Positions 31,741 to 44,399 of a stretch of 64,000 bases of DNA are shown here, piece by piece. The stretch's first letter is position 1; each line of letters opens with the position of its first letter. Under the pieces are notes generated by a model. It was not told the origin of the DNA. It searched no databases and worked only from the letters and a program-made list of their open reading frames with translations. A program made the position numbers and the translations under genes. This stretch comes from Zychaea mexicana (lineage: Eukaryota > Mucoromycota > Mucoromycetes > Mucorales > Lichtheimiaceae). The stretch is taken from positions 62,001-126,000 of the forward strand of contig NW_026516719.1 in the NCBI RefSeq assembly GCF_025766255.1, given 5' to 3'.

Positions 31741-34700
31741 AAGAAATTGTTTGAAAAAATCACAAAAGGAAAGGCTTTTTATCGAGGACTCGCTCGGACC
31801 TTTACACCTGTTAGAATTTGCTGCCCTAAAAAGCAGCGTTTTTACAGCATGACGCCGCCGTAAAGCGCTTTACATCATGAAATACATCTTTGAATACATA
31901 ACTTGTGTGTCAGCTTCCTGTAGTTTATAATTACGTTGACGCCCAATGTTCTCTAGAAGCAATTCACGGACGAAAGAGAAGGAAAAGCGAAAGAGAGAGA
32001 AGAGGGATAGCTTATCAAACATGTTGAAGGAACACGAGAAGAATATCCTACTTTATCCTCCTAATTTTTTTTGGCAAACAAGTATTATATGCGACGACAG
32101 CTGTAGTGCATACAGGAATTATCACACTACAACTACTACTGTTCTTGTACTTGCCCAACATTCAGACTGCTTTGCAGTAGTAGTGCATATCACAGCGTAG
32201 AGTACGCTTTTTTAAAAGCAATATCAATTATGCCTCGGCGTATTCGGTGCACAAAAGGATGATCATCGTCAACATTTTGTAATTAGTGGGTCCCACCGTA
32301 TCCCATCTTTACAGTAGCTTACCTCAACATCATATGTAAGAACCATGCATCTTCTCATTATCAGAAGATAGACCTCTCAGGACACTTGACAATTTGCAAG
32401 CAAGATTGTCGGCTGACAGAACAGTAATGATAGACAGTATATCGTGATCAGCTACAAGACTATATGACTTAGAACCTTCTTTTCCCTCGCAGCACTTGCC
32501 ATCCCGAAATTCAAGGCTCAAACCTTGACCGCCGTCTGGTGAACGATGAGCAGCGCCTATCATATAGTTATGTATCTATGCACAAGCATGTGTAGAGCGA
32601 TGCGATACACTGACTGGATAACAGCGTATATACTAATACCTCTTGTGCAAAATGCATGCTTACGACGAAACTCGGTCAACCACAAACTTTCCTGAATCAT
32701 GATTTTAAATGGGTGAAGCCGTTCGCTGAATGCATTTTGTAATTGTTCAAGCGCATATATAGTATTCTCTTCTTGGACAACACCGTGTGTTCTTTTATCG
32801 CTTTTGTCTACATCTTAGTGCTCCCAATTGCCAACTACTCAGAAATACTGTTTCCGTTCTTTTGCCGAAGGGGAATTACACCGCACATGCCTATATGTAG
32901 CTAACAAAGTTATACGAAGCTTCGTATTATCCATTAAGATCAATAACACCTTTTTCATCCGAGATCTCACAACCCGAGTCTTTTCCGCTCTCTTCTCGTC
33001 TTTACATATTTTTAATCGCACCATCCGAATGTACTTCGAATGCATGGTAGTTCAGAAGCATCTTTTCCTGCCAGAGCTATGTCGCTTATACCGAATCGAG
33101 TAGCCATAGAATATTGGTTGAGATTCCATAACTTAGAAAATTCAAGGTTAGCAACTCAAGTAAAGCTCTAATCAATTGCCCATGAACTGCATAAATAGAT
33201 ATACTCGTCCTGATTTATTTTCAAAAGAAAAATTTCTCGTATTGCTTCGTAAGTGTAAATGAATTAAAAATAAGTAGGAGGAAAGGAAGATTACCACTCT
33301 GCAGTGTTCTTGCTGGCTAGTTCAAGTACTGTAACTACAAGAAGTTTAACAAAAGATCATGCTCCGGATTTTTGCCTCCCTCTACCCCATTACGATGCGC
33401 CAAAGGTAACACACATAACTAGCTAAGACTTTTATGGGTTGAATATAAGCTTCTTGTTTGTAACTGTGGGTGTATATATAATGCGGATCGCTGAACACTA
33501 CTCGATGATGGTTGGGTCATTACTCGTCAATGCAACAACGTCGGAACTGTTTCAATGCTTGTTGATTGTATGTGAAGATATAGCCGATAGACTGGATAGC
33601 TACTGCTATTGCTCATAAGCGGCCTTTCAATGAAGGTGTACATATCATATACACGGCTTAATGTTCATTTGCAGTTTGGTGCTGTCTCCCCATATTATCT
33701 GCTATTTTCCTCACAAACAGCAGCTGTTGCTGGTAATCCGTATCATAGACTACACTAATGCACTAATTGATGATAAATATGTACAGTAACTAAGTGAAAT
33801 ACTAACTAACTGGTGTGTTTGTCCTGTGCCCGCAGCACCATAACATACATACAAAAGTAGATGCGGTGATCTCTATTGAATGAATCATTGTTTTCTTTTT
33901 ATGTACATTACTTTCTGTGAAATAATAGCAATGGTGCGATTAGAGGAGCAGCTATAATTTTTGTTGCATACCTACTCTTAAGGCATATGCAGCTTGCAGA
34001 TTTGCGGGTACTGTATGTAATATACAAAAACGATCTTTTACATGAATATCAATTGAATTAGCTAGTTCATCATGACCGCTATACTTCTCGCTGAATCAAC
34101 CCACTTAACCTATAACTGTTTCTATTCCTGGTCGCCATGCTATATATCTAGTACTGCTACAGCTTTACTAATCCGGCTTTCACGGCCATCTTCGCGTCAC
34201 CGGTTGTTCTTCATGATTTCAACTGACAAATAACATCATGCAGTTTGCGTCATCATATGTCTTGCCAGTGCCGTACAGTACTCGTAAAGTTGATGATAGA
34301 GGGTTATGATATGCGATATTACGTAAGCTGGTCAAGTCAGTGCCTACGTACCATATGTGGGATACATGCCACTGAATTTCTGCCTCGAAAAAGACTGTGA
34401 GTAAAGAACGTACTGACTAGCAAGCAGCAAAGGTTAATATCTACTCGATAGATAATGACGTTGGCATCCATTTAAGAAGCGTACAATGGTACCATTGTAG
34501 TTCTCTCTGTGCTTATTTGTATCTATATTACGAGCTATTATTGCTTCGCCTGTTCGTACCTATCAGTGGGGTGGCAGGGTACAAACAGCCTGTGCAGGGA
34601 CACCTTGACCCCCCAAAAAAAGTTGACAGCGTCACCTACGTACTTACGCAGGTCTTTCCATGTTACACGAGCACACTGGGCACGCCGAGCAACGCGTCAT

Positions 34701-36260
34701 TCATCCCCCAAAGCAATGACATTCAACCTGACATTTCCCTTTGCTATGTCACGTTCCAGGATATGTACGTGTACACACTACTCTCGTCTTCTTACACGGC
34801 TATTTCAAATTATTTAGGTCAAAATTGAGCAAAGACAGCATGTTTTTCCTTCTTCTCGTCATTGAAGTTGCACGAGGACTTCAGTATCAAAAACGAGCAA
34901 AAAAGCATGTCGGAACAGTCAAAGATGGGGAGACGTCCATGATATATCTCTCTGCGAAAACTCATCAATTATATCGCCCATGGGGAATGGGTTATCTTTC
35001 CGGGCGACTCCGAGTGGCAGCAGAATCTTTACACTCAAACCGCACTACCATATCACTTCTTAAGGCATGGACGTTTAAGGCAATCATGAGGCTGGCACGC
35101 TCTCGTCCCTTAATGTCAAGTCATTTGGGCTTTGGAAGTGCCTCTGGACCGTTAATTAGATGACGGACAAGTATTGATCGCTTTCATAGATCACAGCTTG
35201 TCTGGATGACATTGCTTGCATTATGCAACTATCTGTAAGGTTGCGTTGGTGCTCTCTTTGGCTTGTTCATCTTAGATTGCTGTACAAAACACCTTTATTT
35301 AAGCAGTTTATTATTTTCACATCTCGTAACACTGTCTCTTGTTTTATGGAATTTAGGTTTGAGGCAATCAAGCCGAGGACAAAGCGTCCGAATCGGCCAT
35401 CTCGGCATCCAAATAAAGTTTAGCGAGCCTCTCACAAATATTGCCGACGTGAATGTGAGCACGTCGTCCTTCTACACATGTGTCTAAAGTATGGTTGTCG
35501 TGCTAAAGGTGGACATCAAAACCACCACCATTTTCTTGTTGTTCTTGTTGTTCTTGTTGTTGTTGTTGCAGTTACTGCTCTTCATCGTGTTTGTTATTGC
35601 TGTTGTTGCCCTTGCGGCTATTGCTCTGGTGGTATGGGTGCTTCGTGGTTCAAGGTGCCACCATTGTCCCGCTAGTCTTCTCCTTGTGGTGTTCTTGCTT
35701 TCCTTTACTTTAGAAACAATTTCATGAGTACAGTGAGAAGGAAGATAGAGTAGACGCGTGATCCAAAGCAAATTGTACACCAAGGACAAGTGGTGAGGTT
35801 CGGTAACGGTAGAATGACGATGACGTCGAGTGTCTTTGAAGCCCTTCTATTTGTTAATAGCCTTTAACAAACAGAGCTGCATCAGTGTTGGCTGCCTCAT
35901 TCTGAATGTCGACTCCTTTGTTCCCGAATCACAGCATTGTTCGTGATAAAATCAATGTCACTTTGACGACGATCTCTAATGGCAACCATGTTGCTCGAAG
36001 CAAATGTCTTTATTGTGCAATTAGGAACGAGAATTACGAGTCTCGCTCGCATATATGAAGAAGGCATACAACAATATAAAACACCGCACAAATAAGTTCA
36101 GCGAACGAGAAGCATTTTTTATTTGATACATGATACTACTAATCAATAATAGGGTGTCGATGTCATAGGCGGTAACCCTCTACCACAAAGCTAGGGGCTT
36201 GTCTTGGTCGCTTTGTGGATCATCGAAAGTTAAATGGTATTGAGATGCCCAGTCCGGTCT
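31741..36260. other. gene-poor region
   Basis: About 4.5 kb with no gene that can be supported. Frames at 32828-33103, 34509-34828 and 34741-35163 overlap one another on the plus strand; the latter two have near-protein composition (for example TLGTPSNASFIPQSNDIQ near 34675-34730) but conflict in frame. A TTG/TTC repeat lies at 35530-35570. Confidence 0.45.
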
Positions 36261-36268
36261 CACCAATC

Positions 36269-36432
36269 ATCCCCCGCCCCCCCACCTACCTTTACGCCTT
36301 CGTCGCCCGTGCCTACATAACAAGCACCACCACCCACCCACCCACCCACTTACCTTCAACCACCTACCTTGCATTTCCGTCGACCCGTGCCTACAAAACA
36401 AGCACCACGACCCACCCACGACCCACAAAAAC
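36269..36432. repeat. two-copy C-rich tandem repeat
   Basis: CACCTACCTT, then a 60-70 bp unit containing CGCCCGTGCCTACATAACAA and a (CCCA)n run, occurs twice (about 36277-36350 and 36359-36425), with the second copy diverged. The (CCCA)n block at 36330-36351 gives four or more G3 tracts on the minus strand. Confidence 0.6.
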
Positions 36433-36702
36433 CCGCGTTGGCCCCCCTCCCTCCCCACACATCCACAGAAAAAAGAGAGGAACTTACCATATGTGATCGT
36501 GAAAAAGTGAAAAGTGAAAAGTGAAAGAAAAAGCGAGGAAGCAACACGCTGCGGAAAGTGGGTGTCTTTTTATGGGCAAAGTTCATTTCCAAAAAGAACG
36601 CTGGTCTGGGGCCCAATGAGATTCTGAAGAAGGGACGCTTGCTTTTTTTTCCTTTCCTGTATCTTTTTTTTTGCGTACAAAAAACTAAAATAGGCAAAGA
36701 TA

Positions 36703-36864
36703 AGCTCCGTGCTCAACAAAGCGCAGAACAATGACAGACGACAGTAACACGATCACGACGCGCTTTATCACACTTTGGCACCGTTTTTCATTACTTTCTG
36801 TGGTCGCATAGTTCAGTTCGCGAAAATAATGGAAAGGAAAAAAAAGTTGGTACGGAGGGTACGT
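36703..36864 (+). repeat. dispersed repeat, copy 1
   Basis: Begins AGCTCCGTGCTCAACAAAGCG and includes CGACAGTAACACGATCAC, GCGCTTTATCACACTTTGG and TTTCTGTGGTCGC. A copy with the same order and orientation lies 4.9 kb away. The copies are too diverged and lack TG...CA ends, so they are not obviously LTRs. Nature unknown. Confidence 0.6.
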
Positions 36865-39800
36865 TCCGACCAATCTGGTTTGCTTTTTTCACATGTATCA
36901 TACTTCACGCGCAGCCTGGGAAAACCAGACAGATAGGATATAGGGTCGACGCTGTTTTTCTTGAAAAGAATCCCTTTCTCTGCATCCACCACGCTTGCCA
37001 GCTTACGATCATCGTTCGTTAAGCTGACCACCGAGCAAGCTCAATGCGAGACTAAAGACGACAAGCAGTCTAAAACCACACCTCCATAAGCGTATACAGC
37101 GTAGTGTTTTCGCCTGGACGAGAGACGTCCCCCAACTTTGGCTCCATCCCCCCCATCCAACCCCCACCCCCCAATTTTATTCACGGCCAGCACGGAAGGT
37201 CTGCGCATGAAGAAGCCGAGCATGACAGCAAAGTACAATGAAGACCCTGCGCAAAAAACATCGTAACTTGGCCTCAGAGCCTCAAAAAACAAGGGTTGAG
37301 TATGTGCGTGTTGCTACGAGCCTGCCCATTGCGCTGGTTGCAATTGTGTGAACAAAGCGCTGCGAATCTCTTCGCAAGAACAGCCGCCATTTCGCTCGGA
37401 ATTGGTCAAAATGGGTGACGCGAATAAAATAAAATGTGTTTTGACATGCTTGTCCTGGCAACAAGCGGCTTTCGGGAACATGGATTGTCATGACTACTGA
37501 ATGTTGTCATGGCAATAAGCAGCTTTCTTATGCAGCGTAGTTAAGCAAGCTTCATAAAGAAGGATGGTCACTGAGTGGTAAAGAGATCATGGGTGGAGTG
37601 ACCCGGAAAAGGAAAATTTCGTTGAGATGTTTTGTGCAGATCAGAGCAACTACGAAAAGGAAGCAGGATACAGAAAGCGTGTTGTTCTTCTTCTCTTCAT
37701 TTCTTACGATGAATCAACATACGATACGATAAACACCAAAGAGTATAGACTATCATAATTTGGACGACAACGACACAGCCACTACTCCTAATGAGAGCAA
37801 TTTGATGCACCCTTGGTAGCATTAACAAAATTCAAAAAGTAAGCTATTTTACATTGACACGTACGCTCACTGACCTGAACACGTCTATTCTGTCTGCTAT
37901 GATAGACTTTTGTGGGGATAAACCAATAGACGGATCGCAGACATGCCGGATATTGAATATTTCCAAGATGAAGAAGATGAAAAAGGTGGAGTTTGGATGC
38001 CATGATGATGGATGTTATCTTCCGAGTGAAAGGAGTTATTTTCGCCTTAAACAGTGTGTTCCTTGAAGCAGTGCCACCTTCGTGTGTTGAAATTGATTTT
38101 TGACAGGTGATAATTTGGTAAACCCAGGTATTTGGATCGAAAGGAAGTGTCGACTAATTACGAGAATAGAAGATTGTGAATACAACGGCTGGTTCTGATT
38201 ATTCTCATTGTGATCGATGTTTGAGGGATTATTGATATTGATATGGCAGTGATTATGTATTGTCTATATCAGCTCACCAGTGTGCGTTGTTTTCTCTAAT
38301 CGCATCATAGTAATTAATAAGACGGTGAGAAGTGGGATGAGTTTTCCGTATCGATTTTAAAAAGTCGTGTTGCTTACTACACACAGCTATCGTTTCTGTG
38401 TTATGTATATTTATCAAGAGAAGCCTTGTTACATGCTGCATTATGATAGTGCTATAATGCATATCTATATCTTTTTCATGCCATTCTACGGACGATAGTA
38501 TGCATGCATAGTTAGTGTCTTGCTGCTGGTTGATGAGTTGCGCTTTTAGCGAGAGACTACTTCTGTACCGTGCTACGAGTCATCACTAGATAAATGATAA
38601 CGGATGAAATCCTACATATTAGAAGCCACACTGGTAATACATATTGCTATACAGTATGCAGACTGCGTGTGAACAATGATAACGTTATCTTGCTGCAATT
38701 TCATAATGATGCACTTGATAGGTTCTCCTACTAAATGTTCATACGCGCGAACATTTTCTGTGCCATCTTACAACAGCAACTTTAATACAAGTTGGGTTGA
38801 AAGAAAAAATTATTGTGTACATGTGTCGTTTAGCCATTTTAACGTCCAGTTTGACAGAAACAACAGCCTGCACAACTTTGACAACAATGTCAGTACCGTA
38901 TGGATCGGGTGCTAGTGAACTCACTGTAATGGTGCGTGTTGTACGCCGGAACGAAAGAAGAGAAAAGACTAAACTGCTGGCATTTATTACTATAAAAAGT
39001 TACATAGAAAAGCGTGCGTGTGGTGTGGCAGCGAAAAATTAGGTATATACGTGCCTGGATTCAAAATGTGCATTATCACCAATTTCGTGCCCTAGGTTTA
39101 TTTACTGAGAACTCTGTGGTAGAGTTAAAAATCCGTCCTGCTACATTACATATAATATTACTATTACGTCTATAGTGTTAGCAGCAGCAGCAGCAGCAGC
39201 AACGGATGGTATCACGGTATCATATGCTACTATCCACACATTTATATGACCAAACGATTCCCCAAACATCATAATCCACTGTTGGGAAAACTCCATTGAA
39301 ATCCAGGAATTATGATTATTTCTGCTAAGCGACGATCCCTATTGGAGGGACAGATAGTCATTTCGGCGCTCATTATCAGTAGTCGCCCACGGTATGCAAT
39401 GCCGTTGAAAGCGATCCATAGACTAAGTCCTTCTTGACCTATTGGTAAAGGTGACATGAGCTTCGTGAACATTTCCGTACACTGACCGGATCAGTGGCTC
39501 AAACCAAAAACGTAGCCTTGGAGCGTTCATTATACGGGAAATCCTACATGGGTTAAAGCAAACGCATGTAGTCCAAGAGTAAACACACATTACTATCCCT
39601 ACCAACTTTAATTGATATGTCATCTTGCCACCAATCAATGCACCAGTCGTGAATAGGATTACTGCTGTAAGAAGTCTTGTAGTGAAGAAGCTACTCGTCC
39701 CAACACACTTTTCTGTGGCATCTAAAGACAAGGCATAGTAAAAATAAGCGGATCGTAATTTATACCAAAAGGGACTAGATATTAAGCTAAATGGGACGTA

Positions 39801-41211
39801 ATGCACAGTAAACGGTGCTCTTAACGTGCAGAAAAAGCAACCGCAAAAGAGCAGGACTTTTCTCTCGGGGTTTATTATGACATCATTGATTCGGCAACGG
39901 CAAGAAGTGTGCAAAGAGCCGGTCAGAGACACAAGCCCACATGATGTGAATTTTGCTGTGAAAACAGGCAACAGTAGGGGTAAATTCGCTGCGTCTCTCT
40001 TTTTCTTTTTTTATTATCACATAACGAAGGCTCCGATCACGTACGCAAATAATCAAGGAAGCAAAGGTAGTCTAGGAATGAGGAATTCAGGAAGAGCGCA
40101 ACACAGATCTTTCTTTTTTGGATAGTGACGAAGTTACGCGTGTGTCAAACCTTGAACGTTCCAACAGCTTCCCCTGAAACGAAAACTATGCGCATTGTGA
40201 CGCAGCGATTTGGCCATTTGACTTCGCACTCGAAATGCACAAAGGGATGGCGAATGAACAAGGTGATCAATGGAGCAACAATATGCGCAAAAGTGTCAAA
40301 CGTTGGAGGAAGTCATCGTTTGTAGTGTTATTCTTCTGATCGTCCCAAAGGAACTTAAACGCTGCTTTAAAAGAACGTAGAACCGCACAAAAACAAACGA
40401 ACCGATTTACTTTATCGGCAGCAATGGAAAACAATGAAGGATGAGTCGAATTCACTAGCGGCAGCGGATACTTATCTATGAGCGGGCCAACTTATCTGCA
40501 GCAGCATATACTAGGGATGGAGGATAGAACTTTAGTAGTAGCATCAACGGGATGGCAGGATGGAGGGAGGAGGTTACACGGCGTGGTTCAGAGAACTGTT
40601 GGCGGATAGCGAATGGTAAAGCAACAGTTGACGAGCACGGTTAAGCATAAAGATTACGGGTCTTTATTATATATGCAGCGATGGGGGCATCTTTTTCCGC
40701 ACACACACAACATTACGTACCATACACACAGTCAAAAGATAATATTAAAGTACTGTGTATTTGTCTGTGAAGTACGCTATATACACACGCTGTTTGCTTG
40801 TTGGCTGAAGGACTGTAAACTGGCTGCTGGTGGATGGTGTTTTGAATGTTCGCTGATGGTGAATTGTCTACCTTGTCAGTCACGCTATTTCCGTCATTTT
40901 GCTCGCAGAAATGCGCTTCTACACGCTCCTTCGCATTCGTGTCTTTGTATTTGCTTGACACGGTGCCGTGCACGGCCCACACAAACAAGCGGCGACAGCA
41001 TCGGAGGTACAGCTCCGCATGGTGAGAGACACGTACCACTACCGCCGCAACACATTTGTTTAGATGACCACCAAGCACACCCCCTTTCCTTTCCTTTTGT
41101 GATAGTCCCTTTGAGCCATATGCTAAAAGTTATACTATTACGCAAGAGCCAATGAAATGCATGGAACTTGGTGGAACTTTTGAAGTCCCGAGCGTGACAG
41201 TCAAAAAACGT
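36865..41211. other. gene-poor region
   Basis: About 4.3 kb. Minus-strand frames at 39269-39472 and 39423-39971 adjoin in different phases and contain hydrophobic stretches (LLTAVILFTTGALIGG) that might be a decayed membrane-protein gene, but no family was recognised. A CAG-type repeat lies at 39181-39200. A short peptide-like frame (MPDIEYFQDEEDEKGG, about 37944) has no context. No feature is firmly supported. Confidence 0.4.
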
Positions 41212-41405
41212 CTATATAAAGCGAGCAGTTTCGCCTTTCTTTTTTCTCTTCTCTTCAGTTCGTTTTGGTACAGCTTTGATCTGTAGTACAGATTCACTGT
41301 TTGGTGCCATGATCGGGTCATTGCTTGTGCTGGCGATTGTCAAGAGGATTCTGAGGATTGGCCGGATTCAGTGGTCCGGTCATAGGAAATCTTTTGCAAT
41401 GTACT
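41212..41405. other. TATA promoter with overlapping sense/antisense micro-ORFs
   Basis: On the plus strand a TATA box (CTATATAAAG, 41212-41221) and a CT-rich initiator (41231-41256) precede an ATG at 41309 opening 32 codons (MIGSLLVLAIVKRILRIGRI, then a short basic tail and TAG at 41405-41407). On the minus strand an ATG at 41310 opens 32 codons (MAPNSESVLQIKAVPKRTEE, then lysines and a stop at 41212). The promoter layout favours the plus strand; neither peptide was recognised. Confidence 0.3.
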
Positions 41406-41598
41406 AGTGGGAATGTGGACACGTACCTTCGGGTATGTGGTGGGATAATTAAAACGAACTTTTTATTTTTTATTAAACACAAATAAACAAAATGATAAAC
41501 AAAATAAAACAATCTTTTTCTTTTCGCACTCTTCTCATAAAAGTTTTGCCGCTTTTTTTCATGTGCTTGACAAGTTCCTTAGTTTTTTGCCCACCCAC

Positions 41599-41773
41599 AG
41601 CTCCGTGCTAAACAAAGCGGGAAACAGTTGACGTAGCCGACAGTAACACGATCACAGCGCGCTTTATCACACTTTGGAATGCACTTTGCACCTTTCTTTT
41701 TTTTACATTTCTGTGGTCGCGTAGTTCTGCTCGCGAAATAATCGAAAGGAAAGAATTTGTTGGGAGGGTATGG
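41599..41773 (+). repeat. dispersed repeat, copy 2
   Basis: Partner of the repeat at 36703-36864, starting AGCTCCGTGCTAAACAAAGCG and keeping GACAGTAACACGATCAC, GCGCTTTATCACACTTTGG and TTCTGTGGTCGCGTAGTTC. A short insertion follows the TTTGG block. Confidence 0.6.
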
Positions 41774-42900
41774 ACTCCAGCAACAACGGCGCTTAAGGCA
41801 AGCTGTTCTAAGCTGAGAGAACCAGTTTAATGGTTTGTTTCGCTCCCCACGCCCCTTTCAACCCCTTGATTAACCGAAAACAGCCATGCTGGTCTATAAT
41901 TTGACAATTTGTTTAAAGCTGCCCACATCCATCATTGCGGGCTTGGACGATCGGCAATCGCTGATTGCCGGGGCATATACTCGTATGAGAAGACGCTGGC
42001 TACGGCGTTCAGCACACATTTACTCCAACCCAATCCAATACACGCTCAGTCATGCTGGTGATAAGATATCATATTAAACAACTTGCATAACACTATCCGC
42101 TATCATACCCCAGATACTTTTCCTTTTTTCTGATTTGAATTCGTCAATATAACTTGTGGTGACAAAACTTCCGTTCTGAGTGCATCATCGGCTCCCTTTT
42201 CTTGGTAAATAATCGTATAAGAGATTAAGAGATCACAAATGACATACGTCTATGCATCATATCGCGTCAGTCCATATCGGGTTATAATAGCCTTACATAT
42301 GCTGGATCATCCGAGTATAATGTTTACGTGCTTTACACAACTCGGTTGGATTGTCTCTATGCGACAGTGCTTAGCTTATTGCCATGGTAATTGCTGTGTA
42401 TGCTTTTGCTTGATTTTTAGCCGAGTACCTTATTCCGATGATGATTTAGGTAGTGTAATGGTGTGTTTTACCACAGTGTATTTATATATGTGTTTGCGCT
42501 CTGTATTCTCTTTTATAGTATAATAAAATCTGTGGCGAAGGTATTTTACCGAAATGCAAGCACACCATAGCCAGTGCTTATTTTTATGTACTTAATACAT
42601 AGGAGTTGACGGTTTACGTAAATGCAGGATCCGTCAATTCTCACACCTCTTTGAATTTCACACAAAAATCGGGAATCTTAGCTTTGAGCTGTTGTCAGGT
42701 TACAGTGCCGCTGCGGGCTGCTCAACCCTGTTGATGATCTCTCCATTACAGCAAACAGCGCAATACTCTTCCGTCGACCATAAGATAAGACATTAAAAAA
42801 GAAAAAGAAAATCAGTTCGACGAACCGCCGAAACCCTCTGCTAATCAGACATCCACGTCGAAAGGCTCAGCACTATGTTGTGCGAGCTCTACTGTATGAG

Positions 42901-42974
42901 ATGCGGGTGTTATTGTTGCTCGCTCTTTCTAATCCTGTTCTTGCTCACCAGCGTTGCTGCCGCTGCTGCTGCTG

Positions 42975-43007
<33 letters not shown>

Positions 43008-43047
43008 TGGAGATGATGGTGGTCAAAACACTGATACGTTTATAACG
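42901..43047 (+). CDS. signal-peptide exon with poly-Cys run (first exon candidate of the repeat-exon gene)
   Basis: ATG at 42901 opens MRVLLLLALSNPVLA, a clear signal-peptide shape, then HQRCCRCCCC and a run of eight Cys encoded by a TGT (TTG) repeat, then DGDDGGQNTDTFIT. It ends at ACG/GTTTGACATT (43047/43048), the same donor context and the same following intron sequence as the modules at 44833-45133. The exon ends in phase 0 whereas downstream modules begin in phase 1, so the direct connection is unresolved. A hydrophobic overlapping frame starting at 42875 is an alternative. Confidence 0.35.
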
Positions 43048-43646
43048 GTTTGACATTCTCTTTTATGAAAGATGATTATTATAAATGAGGCGTACCCAGC
43101 AATACTATTGATATTCGATATGACCTTCTTTTCTTCGATGTATGTAGGTGACGATGACGTAATCAGCCGGCGATTACGCCCTCAAGGTAATATGTTGTGG
43201 TTTGGGTGACATCTTCAACCATACGGTCGAGGGAGAGTGCATTATAGTTCTTAGTACTATTGACTGCTATTACTCTTAGTCACTGATGGTACTTTCTGAT
43301 TTTATATACATAGTTGATCATAGAAAACGGGCGCCGTCGATCTCCTCAAGGCAGCATACAATGGTTTGGGTTGGTTTCACGGAAAGTATGCTTCATATTA
43401 CATTTCTTTTACAAACATACATATTTGATCATAAAAAAAAAGACTGCCGCCGAATTCTTTATGGGAAGGTACTAATGCCGGCAACAGAAAACGTCATGAC
43501 GTGCTTTATACTTTTTCTAGATTCTACAGTGCTGTGCCTTTGGAGCGGACTTTGTTTTACATGGCTAGTATAGCAAGCAGAACAATATGTGTGCGCACAG
43601 ACGTCGATTTTGCGGCATAAAGTATAATTTGATCGCCTGTGGTTTT

Positions 43647-44200
43647 GTATAAAGCGGTTCTGTAACTGGAAAAAAGGTGCTCTTACAGACACTCAACGTG
43701 GGTGGCAGTACGCAATTCGCGCATTGCGTACAACAATCTTTGCAGCTGATCGAGTCGCGGTGTCAGCGAAAGTGTATGTTATTTTATCTTTGTTGCACAT
43801 ATAAAGTATTTTTTACAACGAACAATGTCAAAGGCAATGTCAAAGTTAACTTTATTGCAATCGGAATTGTACACTGTAGGGCAACACAAATCTCAAACAA
43901 TTGCGGTTGGTGAATGGTGGAATGAACGGACAGGTACGACCTGAACGGTAGCAAGCTCTTTATGCCCTCTCTTTGTGTATAAAGCGGGTCCGTCACTCGA
44001 AAAAAGGTGCTCTTGTTGCCGTGTGAGTATTATTCTTTCTTTGCTGCACATATATAAAGTAGTTTTTATAACGAACAATGTCAAAGTTAACATTACTGAA
44101 TCTAGCATTGCAAACGACAACAAAAGTCTCAAGTCATTGCGGTTGGTGAATGGCAGAAGGAAGAGAAGGGTACAGCCTGAAAGCGTGGGAAGCAAGCTTT
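43647..44200 (+). repeat. diverged tandem duplication of about 330 bp inside the array
   Basis: TATAAAGCGG...GGAAAAAAGGTGCTCTT at about 43648 recurs as TATAAAGCGGGTCCGTCACTC at 43978. CATATAAAGTA, AACGAACAATGTCAAAG and CATTGCGGTTGGTGAATGG-like blocks follow in the same order in both copies. Confidence 0.65.
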
Positions 44201-44344
44201 TGACAGAAGCCCGCCACCATGATCTTTATTACTACTAATTCATATAACTTTCTTTTTTTGTATATACATAGTTGATCAGTTCTTGGCTGTTTTGACGGTT
44301 GTACAGCCACTTTCCAAACACACAACATGCTGCGTTGTAGACTT

Positions 44345-44399
44345 TGGGCTCTATGGTAACTTCTCATACGGATCTCTGTTTAAATTACCATAGAGCTCT
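44345..44399. repeat. inverted repeat (hairpin)
   Basis: GGGCTCTATGGTAA at about 44345 pairs with TTACCATAGAGCTC at about 44386, a stem of about 13 bp with a loop of about 27 bases. It lies between array modules. Confidence 0.5.

Noticed and set aside
36703..41773. LTR retrotransposon bounded by the two direct repeats
   Set aside because: Repeats lack TG...CA ends and target duplication, and no gag/pol frame lies between them.
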